DNA from: Frankia canadensis
GTDB taxonomy: Bacteria > Actinomycetota > Actinomycetes > Frankiales > Frankiaceae
Reading direction: 5' to 3'
Assembly: GCF_900197875.1 (NCBI RefSeq)
Contig: NZ_FZMO01000312.1
Location: 1-41,645, forward strand
Length of the DNA: 41,645 nt
In this document: positions 8,262-16,992 of the stretch, piece by piece
How the letters are laid out: every line of letters starts with the position of its first letter
Numbering within the stretch: the stretch's first letter is position 1
Made by a program: the position numbers and the translations under genes
The notes under the pieces: generated by a model
Told to the model about the DNA's origin: nothing
What the model saw: only the letters and a program-made list of their open reading frames with translations
Database searches by the model: none

Positions 8262-9434
8262 GTGAAACTGCTGCACAGCGGGGTTGACGTGGCCACCGAC
8301 GCGCCGTACTTGCCGGCGCGGGCGGACGAGGTCGCCTGGGGGTTGCTGCCGAACGCGGCCAGCCGGCCCGTCCTGCGGGTGCCGTCCGGCGGGGCCGTAC
8401 GGTTCGACACGATCAGTCACGAGGGGCTGCTCGTCGACCAGGGCAGCGATCCGCGGGCGTTCTTCGGCGCCGTGGGGATCGCTCCCGACCAGATCCTCGA
8501 CGACGCGCTCGCCCTCGTGGACGGCGGACGCCGCCACCAGCCGGACACCGCCGGCCCGCACGTCGTCACCGGGCCGGTGGCCGTCAGCGGGGCGCGCCCC
8601 GGCGACGTGCTCGAGGTCGAGGTGCTGGAGCTCGACCGCCGCGCCCCCTACGGCGTGATCAGCAACCGGCACGGCCGCGGCGCGCTGCCCGGTGAGATGC
8701 CGATCGCCCAGCGGAACCTGCCCTTCGGCGCGACGGTGCCGCCGGTGTGCCTGGTCGCGCACGCCGAGGGCGACGCCGGGGTGCTGCCCGTCGGGGACGG
8801 TCGGGCGATCCGCTTCCCGCTGCGCCCGTTCCTCGGGATCATGGGCGTGGCGGCGGCCACCGACCATCCGGTGCACTCGGTGCCGCCCGGGCGCCACGGC
8901 GGGAACCTGGACATCCGCCACCTCGGGGTCGGAGCCCGTCTCTACCTGCCGGTGCAGGTTCCGGACGCGTTGTTCTACGTCGGCGACCCGCATTTCGCCC
9001 AGGGCGACGGCGAGGTGGCGCTGACCGCGTTCGAGGCGCCGCTGCGGGCGCTGCTGCGGCTGACCGTGCACGCCGACGACGCGGTGAGCCGCACCGCCCG
9101 CGCGCTGTCCGCGCCCTGGGCGGGCACGGACGCGCTGCACATCGTCGCCGGTCTCGACCCGGATCTCGGCGAGGCGATGCGGGAGGCGACCCGCAACGCG
9201 GTGGCGTTCCTGCGCGAGCGGTACGCCCTGCCCGCGCCGGTGGCCCTCGCCTACCTGTCCGCGGCCGGGGACTTCGCCGTCAGCCAGGTTGTCGACCAGG
9301 TCATGGGCGTGCACTGCTGCATCCGCAGGGCCGACCTGCACGGCGTCGACCCCACGCCGCCGCCCTTCGACGACGGGTTCCCGCCCGGCGATCCGCTCAT
9401 CGTGACGACGGACGCCGTCCTCACGCACGGGTGA
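8262..9434 (+). CDS. Acetamidase/formamidase-family enzyme
   Basis: The product of about 390 residues belongs to the FmdA/AmdA family: an N-terminal beta domain with VPSGGAVRFDTISHEGL, the VTGPVAVSGARPGDVLEVEVL strand pair, GNLDIRHLGVGARLYLPVQVPDALFYVGDPHFAQGDGEV (active-site region) and a C-terminal DFAVSQVVDQVMGVH helix. Such enzymes hydrolyse formamide, acetamide or related short amides to ammonia and acid. The GTG at 8262 has a weak CAGGG about 9 bases upstream; a GTG at 8244 in the same frame would add six residues. It is transcribed away from the isochorismatase operon from a shared 200-bp intergenic region. Confidence 0.85.
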   Translation: MKLLHSGVDVATDAPYLPARADEVAWGLLPNAASRPVLRVPSGGAVRFDTISHEGLLVDQGSDPRAFFGAVGIAPDQILDDALALVDGGRRHQPDTAGPHVVTGPVAVSGARPGDVLEVEVLELDRRAPYGVISNRHGRGALPGEMPIAQRNLPFGATVPPVCLVAHAEGDAGVLPVGDGRAIRFPLRPFLGIMGVAAATDHPVHSVPPGRHGGNLDIRHLGVGARLYLPVQVPDALFYVGDPHFAQGDGEVALTAFEAPLRALLRLTVHADDAVSRTARALSAPWAGTDALHIVAGLDPDLGEAMREATRNAVAFLRERYALPAPVALAYLSAAGDFAVSQVVDQVMGVHCCIRRADLHGVDPTPPPFDDGFPPGDPLIVTTDAVLTHG

Positions 9435-9597
9435 TCTCGTCGGCGGGCGATCGTTGGTAAGAGGGTCGCGGCGGCGGCGCAGCGGATACCCTCGGTACCT
9501 GAGCCGTGTCGTGGGTGGCGCGGGGCGAGCGCGGCCAGTCGGCACGCTCCCGCCTCCCGCGGGCGCGGCGGCGGCGCGAGCGCGGAGGGTGGTCCCG

Positions 9598-10455
9598 GTG
9601 ACAATGGCGGGGCGGGTGGAGGTTCCGTTGCTGCGCCGGCTGGTCGGGCAGGCGCTGCGCCGCCGGCGGCTGACCCAGGGGCGCACGCTACGTGATGTCG
9701 CGGATGCCGCACGGGTGTCGATGCCCTACCTGTCCGAGATCGAGCGGGGTCTCAAGGAGGCGTCCTCGGAGGTCCTCGCGGCGATCTGCCGGGCTTTGCA
9801 CGTGCGCCTGGCCGACCTGCTGGACGAGGTCCGCCAGGAACTGGCCCGGATCGAGCCGGAGATCGTCCCCGCCGGGGTGCCCGTGGCTCCCCCGGCCCGC
9901 GGGGCCGCAGGCACGGGTGTGGCGGGCCGGACGGCCGCCGGCGCCTCGTTCGCTGCCGACGACGGGGTGGTCCCGCCACGGGCCGCCGCCGGTTTCCTCG
10001 GCGAGCCCCGGCGCCGCACCGCCGCCGTGGTTGGGGAGTCCGGCCTCCAGGCCGCTCCCACCGGCGCGCTGGTCATCAGCCCGCTCGTGGGGCCGCACGC
10101 CGGCGGCGCCGTGACGGGCGGTGTGTGGCTCGGAGGCGCGACCGCCGGCGGCCCGATGACGGCCGGTCCGCGGACCGTCGGCAGCGTGCGTGTGCTCGAG
10201 GCGCCGGCGGACCTCGGCCGCTGCGCGCGTTACCAGGCGGTGCTCGGCATCGGCCGTGTGGTCGTTCCCGCCGGGCCGCGAAGCCCCGGCACGCGAGCCG
10301 TCGGCACGTGGGTCGACGGCACGTGGCCGGGCATGGCCGGGTCGGCCGCCGGGCGGACCAGGGACCTCGGGCGGCGGCGGGGCCGCGCGAGCTGGCGGCC
10401 CGGGGACCTCAGCCGCCGGGCGGCGCGGACGGCGGCGTCACCAGCGCGCGTTTGA
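9598..10455 (+). CDS. ClgR/PopR-like XRE regulator with long disordered tail
   Basis: The first 85 residues match the actinobacterial ClgR-type Cro/C1 domain: LLRRLVGQALRRRRLTQGRTLRDVADAARVSMPYLSEIERGLKEASSEVLAAICRAL. ClgR proteins activate clp protease and other stress genes and are turned over by Clp. The GTG at 9598 has GGAGG nine bases upstream and is preferred over the ATG at 9604. Unusually, about 170 further residues follow, rich in Gly, Ala, Pro and Arg with no recognisable domain and without the Clp-recognised end known for ClgR. The 3' end overlaps the convergent ligase gene by 47 bp. The regulator class is certain; the target is not. Confidence 0.82.
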   Translation: MTMAGRVEVPLLRRLVGQALRRRRLTQGRTLRDVADAARVSMPYLSEIERGLKEASSEVLAAICRALHVRLADLLDEVRQELARIEPEIVPAGVPVAPPARGAAGTGVAGRTAAGASFAADDGVVPPRAAAGFLGEPRRRTAAVVGESGLQAAPTGALVISPLVGPHAGGAVTGGVWLGGATAGGPMTAGPRTVGSVRVLEAPADLGRCARYQAVLGIGRVVVPAGPRSPGTRAVGTWVDGTWPGMAGSAAGRTRDLGRRRGRASWRPGDLSRRAARTAASPARV

Positions 10456-12085
10456 GGACCTTGCCGGCGGCGGTCATCGGCAGCTGGTCGCGGAACTCGA
10501 CGAGCCGCGGGTACTTGTGGCCGGCCATCGTCCGCCGGCACCACGCCACGATGTCCTCCTCGGTCTCGGTCGCGCCCGGGCGGCGCACGACGAACGCCTT
10601 GACCTCCTGGCCGTGGCTCTCGTGCGGCACCCCGACGACGGCTGCCAGGCTGATCCCCGGATGGGTCAGCAGCACCTCCTCGACCTCCCGCGGATACACG
10701 TTGAAACCGCCCCTGATGATCATCTCCTTGATGCGGTCGACGAGGTAGAGATAGCCCTCGGCGTCGAGTCGTCCGATGTCGCCGGTGTGGAACCAGCCGC
10801 GGGCGTCGATCGCCTCCGCCGTGCCCGCGGGATCGTCGAGGTAGGAACGCATCACGTTGTGCCCGCGGATCAGGATCTCCCCCGCCTCGCCGACCCGCGC
10901 CGGCGCGCCGTCGTCGCGGACGATCCGCACCTCCACCCCCCACACGGGCAGTCCCACCGAGCCGATCCGCCGCGGCCGGTCGAGGCGGTTGAACGTGCTC
11001 ACCGGGCTGGTCTCGGACAGCCCGTACCCCTCCACGATCGCGACGCCGAACCGATGCTCGACGTCGCGGAGCAGCTCGGCGGGCATCGGCGCGCCGCCGC
11101 AGACGCTGATCCGCAGGTTTCCCGCGATGCGGGCCATGTCCTGATCCTCCGCGGAGGACACCTGGCGCAGCAGCGCCCAGTACATCGTCGGGACGCCGGC
11201 GAAGAAGGTGATGGCGGCGCGTTCCATCGTGGCCAGTGCCGCCTCGGGCTCGAACCGGGGCAGCAGGTGCAGCGTCGCCCCGCTGAGCAGTCCCGCGTTG
11301 AGATGGACGGTCTGACCGAAGGAGTGGAACAGCGGCAGGCAGACCAGATGCGCGTCGTGCGCCGCCGCCTGGAACACGCGGGTGCACACCTGCGCGTTGA
11401 GGACCATGTTGCTGTGGGTGAGCTGCGCCCCCTTGGGGCGCCCCGTGGTGCCGCTGGTGTAAAGCACGACGGCGATGTCGTCCTCGCGGGTCACGACGGT
11501 CTCGAACGCGGGGTCGGCGGAGGCCTCGCGGACGAACGCGGCTAGCGTCGGCCAGCCGGCCCGGCCCGGATCGCCGATCGCCGCCGGGCCGCCGCTCGGG
11601 CCGGCGGCGCCACCGGCCGCATCGCCGCCGGGACCACCGGCGTCCGCCCCGGCCAGGTCACGGAGGGGATCGCCGGTGATCAGGACGAACAGCTCACAGC
11701 CGGGCACCGCGGTGAAGGCCGCGAACCCGGACTCGCCCAGCGGCGACGCGCCGGTGCCCTCGAAGCAGAACAGTGCCCGCGCGGCCGAGTTCTCCAGGTG
11801 GTAGACGATCTCGGCGCGGGTGAGCAGCACGCTGAGCGGCACGATGGTCGCCCCGGCCTTGAGGATGCCGTAGTAGACGATCGGGAAGTCGGGCAGGTTG
11901 GGGCAGGCGAGGGCCACCCGGTCGCCCGGACCGATGCCGAGGGCGGCGAGGGCGGCGGCGACCCGGCTGGCGGCCGCGTTGAGCCGCGCGTAGGTCAGCC
12001 GCCGCCCGCCCAGCACGACGGCGTCGCGGTCCGGCAGGTCGCGGGCGGTGGACTCGAGCACGACGGCGAGGTTGAGCACACGCAC
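10409..12085 (-). CDS. AMP-dependent acyl-CoA synthetase/ligase
   Basis: This 558-residue protein is an ANL-superfamily adenylating enzyme that activates a carboxylate, probably a fatty acid, to the acyl-AMP and then the CoA thioester. The P-loop YTSGTTGRPKGA, the VEGYGLSETSPV motif, GWFHTGDIGRLDAEGYLYLVDR and GGFNVYPREVEEVL are complete, and the C-terminal lysine is present in AAGKVLKRAL. Length is normal except for a Gly/Ala-rich insertion around residues 150-175. The GTG at 12083-12085 is the first plausible start. It stands alone, convergent with the ClgR-like gene. Confidence 0.92.
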   Translation of the reverse strand: MRVLNLAVVLESTARDLPDRDAVVLGGRRLTYARLNAAASRVAAALAALGIGPGDRVALACPNLPDFPIVYYGILKAGATIVPLSVLLTRAEIVYHLENSAARALFCFEGTGASPLGESGFAAFTAVPGCELFVLITGDPLRDLAGADAGGPGGDAAGGAAGPSGGPAAIGDPGRAGWPTLAAFVREASADPAFETVVTREDDIAVVLYTSGTTGRPKGAQLTHSNMVLNAQVCTRVFQAAAHDAHLVCLPLFHSFGQTVHLNAGLLSGATLHLLPRFEPEAALATMERAAITFFAGVPTMYWALLRQVSSAEDQDMARIAGNLRISVCGGAPMPAELLRDVEHRFGVAIVEGYGLSETSPVSTFNRLDRPRRIGSVGLPVWGVEVRIVRDDGAPARVGEAGEILIRGHNVMRSYLDDPAGTAEAIDARGWFHTGDIGRLDAEGYLYLVDRIKEMIIRGGFNVYPREVEEVLLTHPGISLAAVVGVPHESHGQEVKAFVVRRPGATETEEDIVAWCRRTMAGHKYPRLVEFRDQLPMTAAGKVLKRALVTPPSAPPGG

Positions 12086-12111
12086 CCCCTCCGCTGGCCC
12101 GGCCGATCGGG

Positions 12112-12312
12112 TCAGCGCAGCGACAGGGACAACGACGGAGCGTGGTTAAGGATGTTCTGAAGGCGCTCCCGTAGCAAGGCCGACGGTTCCAGGCCCAGCT
12201 CGCGGTCCAGGCGCTCCCGGACGCCGTAGTAGACCTCGACGGCCTCGGCCTGCCGGCCGCAGCGGTAGAGGGCCAGCATCAGCAGGTCGATGATCCTCTC
12301 CCGCCAGGGATG
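12112..12312 (-). pseudogene. SARP-family regulator fragment (BTAD C-terminal part)
   Basis: Read on the minus strand, this segment encodes HPWRERIIDLLMLALYRCGR, then QAEAVEVYYGVRERLDRELGL and EPSALLRERLQNIL, ending at TGA 12112-12114. This is the C-terminal part of a bacterial transcriptional activator domain as found in SARP/AfsR regulators. The winged-helix half and first part of the BTAD are absent, and the frame closes with a stop about 36 bases upstream of His. The gene is therefore truncated at its 5' side, and the break coincides with the beginning of the ligase fragment on the other strand. Confidence 0.8.
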
Positions 12313-12339
12313 CGCCCCGTTCTTCGACCCGAATGGGTC

Positions 12340-12600
12340 CCGGGCGCTCTACAGCGCCTGTTCCCTACCAAGGAGGAGTTCGTCAGCGAGGACGGCGTGG
12401 CCATCGCCTTCACCAACCTCCACCGCACCTTCTTCGGCGAACGCGCGGAGATCGCCCTCGACGGCGAGCCCGCGCACACCTCCTGCGTCGCGTTCGGGCT
12501 CGAACGCTGGCTGCACGTGCTCGGCGGGCGCTTCGCCGGCGACTGGGACGCGGCGCACGCCGCCGTCACCTCCTTCGACTCGCCCGGCAGCGCACCATGA
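12340..12600 (+). pseudogene. Amino acid:carrier-protein ligase-like fragment (class II aaRS fold)
   Basis: The readable protein contains LFPTKEEFVSEDGVAIAFTN, LHRTFFGERAEIALDG and PAHTSCVAFGLERWLHVL. The last block looks like the motif 3 region (GLER) of the atypical seryl-tRNA-synthetase-like enzymes that load amino acids onto carrier proteins. Only about 85 C-terminal residues remain; the catalytic N-terminal part is missing, replaced by the SARP fragment. Its TGA overlaps the ATG of the agmatine deiminase gene (ATGA), showing that the two were once an operon. The assignment rests on recognising short motifs. Confidence 0.6.
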
Positions 12601-13639
12601 CCGGCGGGTTCGTGATGCCCGCCGAGTGGGAGCCGCACGAGGCGTGCCTGCTGGCCTGGCCAACGCGGGCGGCACCGTGGGGTGGCGAGGACGTCCTCGC
12701 CGACGTCGAGCGTGAGTACGCGGCGATCGTGCGTGCCGTCGCCCGCTTCGAGCCGGTGACGCTCGTTGTCCCACCCGGGTCGGCCGCCCGGGTGCGCGCC
12801 GCCTGTGAGGTGCCGGTGGACGTCCACGAGATCCCGATGGACGACTCGTGGCTGCGAGCCTGCGGCCCGATCGTCGTACACGGGCCCGACGGGCGGGTGG
12901 GCGTCGACTTCCGCTTCAACTCCTTCGGCGAGCGCTTCCACCCCTACGACCAGGACGACCTCGTCGCGCGTCGGCTCCTGCCGGCGCTGGGTCTGCCCCG
13001 CCGGGCTTCCACGATGGTGTTGGAGGGCGGCGCGATCAGCGTCGACGGCCAGGGCACGCTGCTCGCCACCGAGCAGTGTGTGTTGGCCGCCAACCGCAAC
13101 CCGCGGCTGGACCGGCACGACGTGGAGGCCGAGCTGCGCGCGCTGCTCGGCGTGACCACGGTGGTGTGGCTGCCCTACGGCCACCTCGCCGGGGAGACCG
13201 ACGGGCACATCGACCACGTCTGCCAGTTCACCGGACCGGCACGGGTCGTCGTCGAGGCCGCCGTGGCCGGTCGTCCGGACCATCCGCGGCTGCGGGCCAA
13301 CCGGGCGGTGCTGGAGGCGTCGACCGACGCCGCCGGACGGCTGTTCGAGATCCACGAGCTGCCGCCACAGCAGCGCATCCACCTGCACGGACGGGACGCC
13401 GTCGTCAACTACGTGAATTCTACATCGCGGGCGGCGGGGTGATCCTGCCGCTGGCGGGCACGGCCGCCGACGACGACGCCCTGGCCGCCGCCGCCCGCGC
13501 GTATCCCGACCACGAGATCGTCGGCGTGCCAGCGCGGGCGCTCGCCCTGGGCGACGGCGGCGTGCACTGCATCACCCGGCAGCTGCCCGCGGCCCGTTCG
13601 ACCGCCAGGCCCCCGGCGCCCGGCCGCGGGCCCCACTGA
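12597..13639 (+). pseudogene. Agmatine deiminase/peptidylarginine deiminase-like gene, frameshifted
   Basis: The protein follows the agmatine deiminase family from MPAEWEPHEACLLAWP through FRFNSFGERFHPYDQDD, MVLEGGAISVDGQGTLLATE and GHIDHVCQFTGP up to DAVVNYVN. There, at about 13416-13419, one base is missing, and the frame moves to FYIAGGGVILPLAGTAADDD, ending with GDGGVHCITRQLPA and its catalytic Cys. Both halves are needed for activity. In addition, the family's W-x-R-D-x-GP motif reads WLRACGP, with Ala in place of the conserved Asp. Two independent defects favour a real pseudogene over a single sequencing error. The intact enzyme would convert agmatine to N-carbamoylputrescine and ammonia. 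Confidence 0.85.
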
Positions 13640-13682
13640 CTGCGCCGTACCCGACCGACCGCCCGCCACCCGGAGGTCAACC

Positions 13683-14823
13683 GTGCCCACCGCGCGCCTA
13701 CGGCACTTCGTCGCCACGCAGCAGGAGACGCCGTACGCCGTCCTCGACGTCGATCACGCCCTGACCGCCCACGACCGGCTGGTGTCCTGCCTGGACGCGG
13801 CGGTGCAATTCTCCCTCAAGGCCCAGCCCGACCCGACGTTGCTCGCCGCGCCGGTGCGGCGCGGCGCCGGCCTCGACGTCGCCTCCCCCCGGGAGATCGA
13901 CCTGGCGCTGGCCGCCGGCTGCCCGCCCACGCTGATCTCCCACGGCAATCCGGTGCGCGATCCCGCCGAGATCCGCCATGCGTGGGACCGGGGGGTGCGG
14001 ACCTTCGCGGTGGACAGCGCGGCCGAGGTGCGCCGCCTGGCACGCGACGCGCCCGGTGCCACGGTCGTGCTGCGGCTCGCCCATGGCGGGGCGGGCAGCG
14101 ACTGGCCGATGTCGGGCCGGTTCGGCGTCGGCCCCGGGCAGGCCGTCCCCCTCGCGCTCGACGCGGCGGCCGCGGACTCACCATCGCCGGCCTGACCTGG
14201 CACGTCGGCAGCCAGCAGCGTGACCCGCGGCAGTGGGACGTGGCGCTCGCGGCCGCGGCGAAGGTGTGGACGGGCATGTGTGAGGCGGGACTCGCGGTGT
14301 CGGTGCTCAACCTCGGCGGCGGGCTGCCGGGTTCCTACCGCGAACCCGCCCCGCGGTCGAGGCCTACGGGCGCGTCATCGGTCAGGCGGTGCGGCGTCAC
14401 TTCGGCGCCACTGATCTCCCGCACCTGGTCATCGAGCCCGGACGCGGCCTCGTCGCCGACGCCGGCGTGACCGTCAGCCGGGTCAGGGCGGTGCTGCCTC
14501 GCGAGGACGGCGTGACCTACGTCGTGCTCGACGCGGGAATCTGGAACGCCGGTCTCGTCGAGACCCTCGGCGGCATCGAGTACCGGGTGACCGCGCCCGA
14601 TCATCCCCCGGACGCCCCGACCCGGCCGGTCACCCTCTGCGGGCCGACCTGCGACAGTCTCGACCGTCTCATCGCCCGCGAGCCCTACCGCCTGCCCCGC
14701 GCCCTGACCGACGGGGACCGGATGGCGATCTGGTCCACCGGCGCCTACGCCACCACCCTCGCCTCCGTCGACTTCAACGGCCTGCCCGCGCTCGCGCTGC
14801 ACACCCTCGCGCCCGCAGGCTGA
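13683..14823 (+). pseudogene. Ornithine/arginine-type PLP decarboxylase, two frameshifts
   Basis: Three reading frames in series encode one alanine-racemase-fold decarboxylase. The first (GTG 13683, GGAGG six bases upstream) holds the PLP lysine in FSLKAQPDPTLL. After a one-base loss near 14168 the second holds GLTWHVGSQQRDPRQW and LNLGGGLP. After another one-base loss near 14348 the third holds HLVIEPGRGLVADAGV, the catalytic CGPTCDSLD and WSTGAYAT, ending at 14823. All key residues survive, so the decay is recent or the losses are sequencing errors in GC runs. With the agmatine deiminase upstream it would belong to polyamine metabolism. Confidence 0.87.
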
Positions 14824-14978
14824 GCCACCCACCCAGCCCAGGAATGCCGCCCACCGCCTACAGCCATCCGCCCTTGCCTGCGCAGCGCCATCACCTAGAT
14901 GCACCACGCACCGAAGAAGATACCTTTAACGCGATCCGGACGATTGGTGCACGGATGCCGACGGGCGAGGGGGTTCGC

Positions 14979-15842
14979 GTGGGCGCGAGGAACGACCGGT
15001 GGCCTGCCGGGAACATGGCCTGGACCCGGCAGACACGCCGGCGCGAGCCGGTCGACCTCAGAACCGACCAGGCGCACACCGCCCGGATGTACGACTACCT
15101 GCTGGGCGGCAAGGACAACTTCCCCGCCGACCGGGAGGCCGCCGAGCAGGCCATCGCCGGCGCGCCGTACCTGCGGACCACCGCGCGGGAGAACCGGGCG
15201 TTCATGCACCGCGCGGTCCGCCACCTGGCCGAGCAGCAGGGGATCCGCCAGTTCCTCGACATCGGCACCGGCATCCCCACCAGCCCGAACCTGCACGAGG
15301 TCGCGCAGGCCGCCGCCCCCGACGCCCGCGTCGTCTACACCGACAACGACCCGATCGTGCTCACCCACGCCCGCGCGCTGCTCGGCGGCAGCGCGGCGGG
15401 CCGCACCGCCTACCTCGAGGCGGACCTGGGCGACGTCGACACGATCCTCGACTCCGCCGAGCTGCGCGACACCCTGGACCTTTCCCGCCCCGTCGCCGTG
15501 TCCGTCATCGCGATCCTGCACTTCCTGCCAGACCCGGACGCCGCGTACGACATCGTCCGCCGGCTCGTCGCTCCCCTGCCCGCCGGCAGCTGCCTCACCA
15601 TCAGCCACGCCACCGCCGACTTCGACCCGACCATGGAGGAGCAGGCCGCCCGCAGCTACCGCGCCCGCGGCATCCCCGTACGGCTGCGCAGCCGCGACGA
15701 GATCGCACCGTTCTTCGCGGGCTTCGACCTCGTCGCCCCTGGCATCCAGTCGGTGCACCGCTGGCGTCCGGACGACAACGCGAGCGCCGCCATCCCCGAC
15801 GGTCAGGTCAACGTCTACGGCGCCGTCGGCAGCAAGCGCTGA
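14979..15842 (+). CDS. DUF574-type SAM-dependent methyltransferase
   Basis: The 287-residue protein has the signature of the actinobacterial S-adenosylmethionine methyltransferase family Methyltransf_19/DUF574: DLRTDQAHTARMYDYLLGGK, then DNFPADREAAE. The SAM-binding motif I is FLDIGTGIPTSPN, with YTDNDPIVLTHARALL as motif II. The GTG at 14979 follows GAGGGGG at a 5-base spacing and is preferred; the next candidate is ATG 15015. Frankia and Streptomyces carry many copies of this family, and their substrates are unknown. It has no obvious operon partner. Confidence 0.88.
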   Translation: MGARNDRWPAGNMAWTRQTRRREPVDLRTDQAHTARMYDYLLGGKDNFPADREAAEQAIAGAPYLRTTARENRAFMHRAVRHLAEQQGIRQFLDIGTGIPTSPNLHEVAQAAAPDARVVYTDNDPIVLTHARALLGGSAAGRTAYLEADLGDVDTILDSAELRDTLDLSRPVAVSVIAILHFLPDPDAAYDIVRRLVAPLPAGSCLTISHATADFDPTMEEQAARSYRARGIPVRLRSRDEIAPFFAGFDLVAPGIQSVHRWRPDDNASAAIPDGQVNVYGAVGSKR

Positions 15843-16053
15843 CGCCGTAGACCGCCCTCGGCATCCTGGCCTCGGCGATCCCGACGAGACTCTCCCGGCG
15901 ACGGCGCCGTCAGGGATGGTTGCCGTCGGCCGACGGAGCGCGTCGCTCCCCCGCGCTGGTCGGCGCGCCCGCACGGTAGCCGGATCCCCGGCTACCCGCT
16001 GGTCCCCTGTTACCGTGCCGCGGGGTTCGTTCAGGCGAAGAAGGTGGTCGGAC

Positions 16054-16959
16054 GTGGCCGAAGAGATCGCCCGCGGTGTGGGACCGGATCGGATCGACAT
16101 CGCCTACGAGCGTCTCGGTGACCTGGCGGCGCCGCCGGTGGTGCTGATGATGGGCGGCGGCGCCCAGATGATCAACTGGCCTGACGAGTTCTGCGCCATG
16201 CTGGTCGACAGCGGGATGCAGGTCGTCCGGTTCGACAACCGGGACGTCGGGCGGTCCACGCACCTCACCGACGCCCCCGCGCCGGACCTGCCGGCGGCGC
16301 TCGCCGGCGACTGCTCGTCGGCGTCGTACACGCTGTCGGACATGGCGGCGGACACGGTCGGCCTGCTGGGCGCGCTCGGCATCGACGCCGCCCATCTGGT
16401 CGGCGCCTCGCTCGGCGGCATGGTCGCCCAGACGGTGGCGCTCGAGTATCGCCTCCGAGTGCGCTCGCTCACGTCGATGATGTCGACGACCGGGGACCGC
16501 GCGGTGGGCCAGCCGGACCCGGCGGTCATCGGCGCTCTCGGCACGCCGCCCACGGACCGCTCCGGCTTCGTCGCGTGGCAGGTGCGAGCGATGCGGGCCG
16601 TCGCCTCCCCGGGTTTCCCGTTCGAGGAGGAGGCGGTCGCCGAGCGGGCCGGGCGTGCCTACGACCGAGGCCATGACCCGGTCGGCATCCTGCGTCAGTC
16701 CGTCGCGGTGCTCGCCTCCGGGGACCGCACCGTCCCGCTGCGGGGGTTGCGGACACCCAGCCTGGTGATCCACGGCGCCGCGGACGTGATGTGCGACGTG
16801 AGCGGCGGCCGCGCGACAGCCGATGCCATCCCGCGCTCCGAGCTGGCGGTCTTCGACGGGATGGGCCACAGCCTCCCCCGGGCCCTGTGGCCCGCGTTCA
16901 CCGAGCGCATCACCGCGCTCGTCCGCCGCGCCGAACCCATCGCCACCGCCATGGCCTGA
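16054..16959 (+). CDS. Alpha/beta hydrolase
   Basis: The 301-residue protein is a classical alpha/beta hydrolase. The oxyanion region is LMMGGGAQM, the nucleophile elbow is HLVGASLGGMVAQ, the acid is in LVIHGAADVMCDVSGG and the catalytic His is in FDGMGHSLPRALW. The strand VVRFDNRDVGRSTHL is typical of the aclacinomycin methylesterase/RdmC-like and haloperoxidase-like branch. The GTG at 16054 has AAGGTGG nearby and gives the standard length. It is probably monocistronic; the 211 bases before it hold no gene. Confidence 0.87.
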   Translation: MAEEIARGVGPDRIDIAYERLGDLAAPPVVLMMGGGAQMINWPDEFCAMLVDSGMQVVRFDNRDVGRSTHLTDAPAPDLPAALAGDCSSASYTLSDMAADTVGLLGALGIDAAHLVGASLGGMVAQTVALEYRLRVRSLTSMMSTTGDRAVGQPDPAVIGALGTPPTDRSGFVAWQVRAMRAVASPGFPFEEEAVAERAGRAYDRGHDPVGILRQSVAVLASGDRTVPLRGLRTPSLVIHGAADVMCDVSGGRATADAIPRSELAVFDGMGHSLPRALWPAFTERITALVRRAEPIATAMA

Positions 16960-16961
16960 CG

Positions 16962-16985
16962 CCGCGGGGCCGCGGGGCCGCGGGG
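16962..16985. repeat. Three tandem 8-bp CCGCGGGG units
   Basis: Three perfect copies of CCGCGGGG follow the hydrolase stop codon and adjoin the Uma2-like fragment. This is a simple slippage-prone GC repeat at the edge of the fragment zone. Confidence 0.85.
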
Positions 16986-16992
16986 CCGCGCC

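Noticed and set aside
13400-14400. Programmed frameshifting in the deiminase and decarboxylase genes
   Set aside because: There are three separate shifts with no slippery heptamer, and the deiminase also has an altered active site; decay or base error is simpler.
14895-14955. Inverted repeat TGCACCA/TGGTGCA before the methyltransferase gene
   Set aside because: Seven-base arms across a loop of about 40 bases are weak evidence, and nothing ties them to a known regulator.
14899-16053. Open frame in front of the alpha/beta hydrolase, over the methyltransferase gene
   Set aside because: This part is Pro/Arg/Ser-rich and out of phase with the methyltransferase; only the part after GTG 16054 is a real protein.
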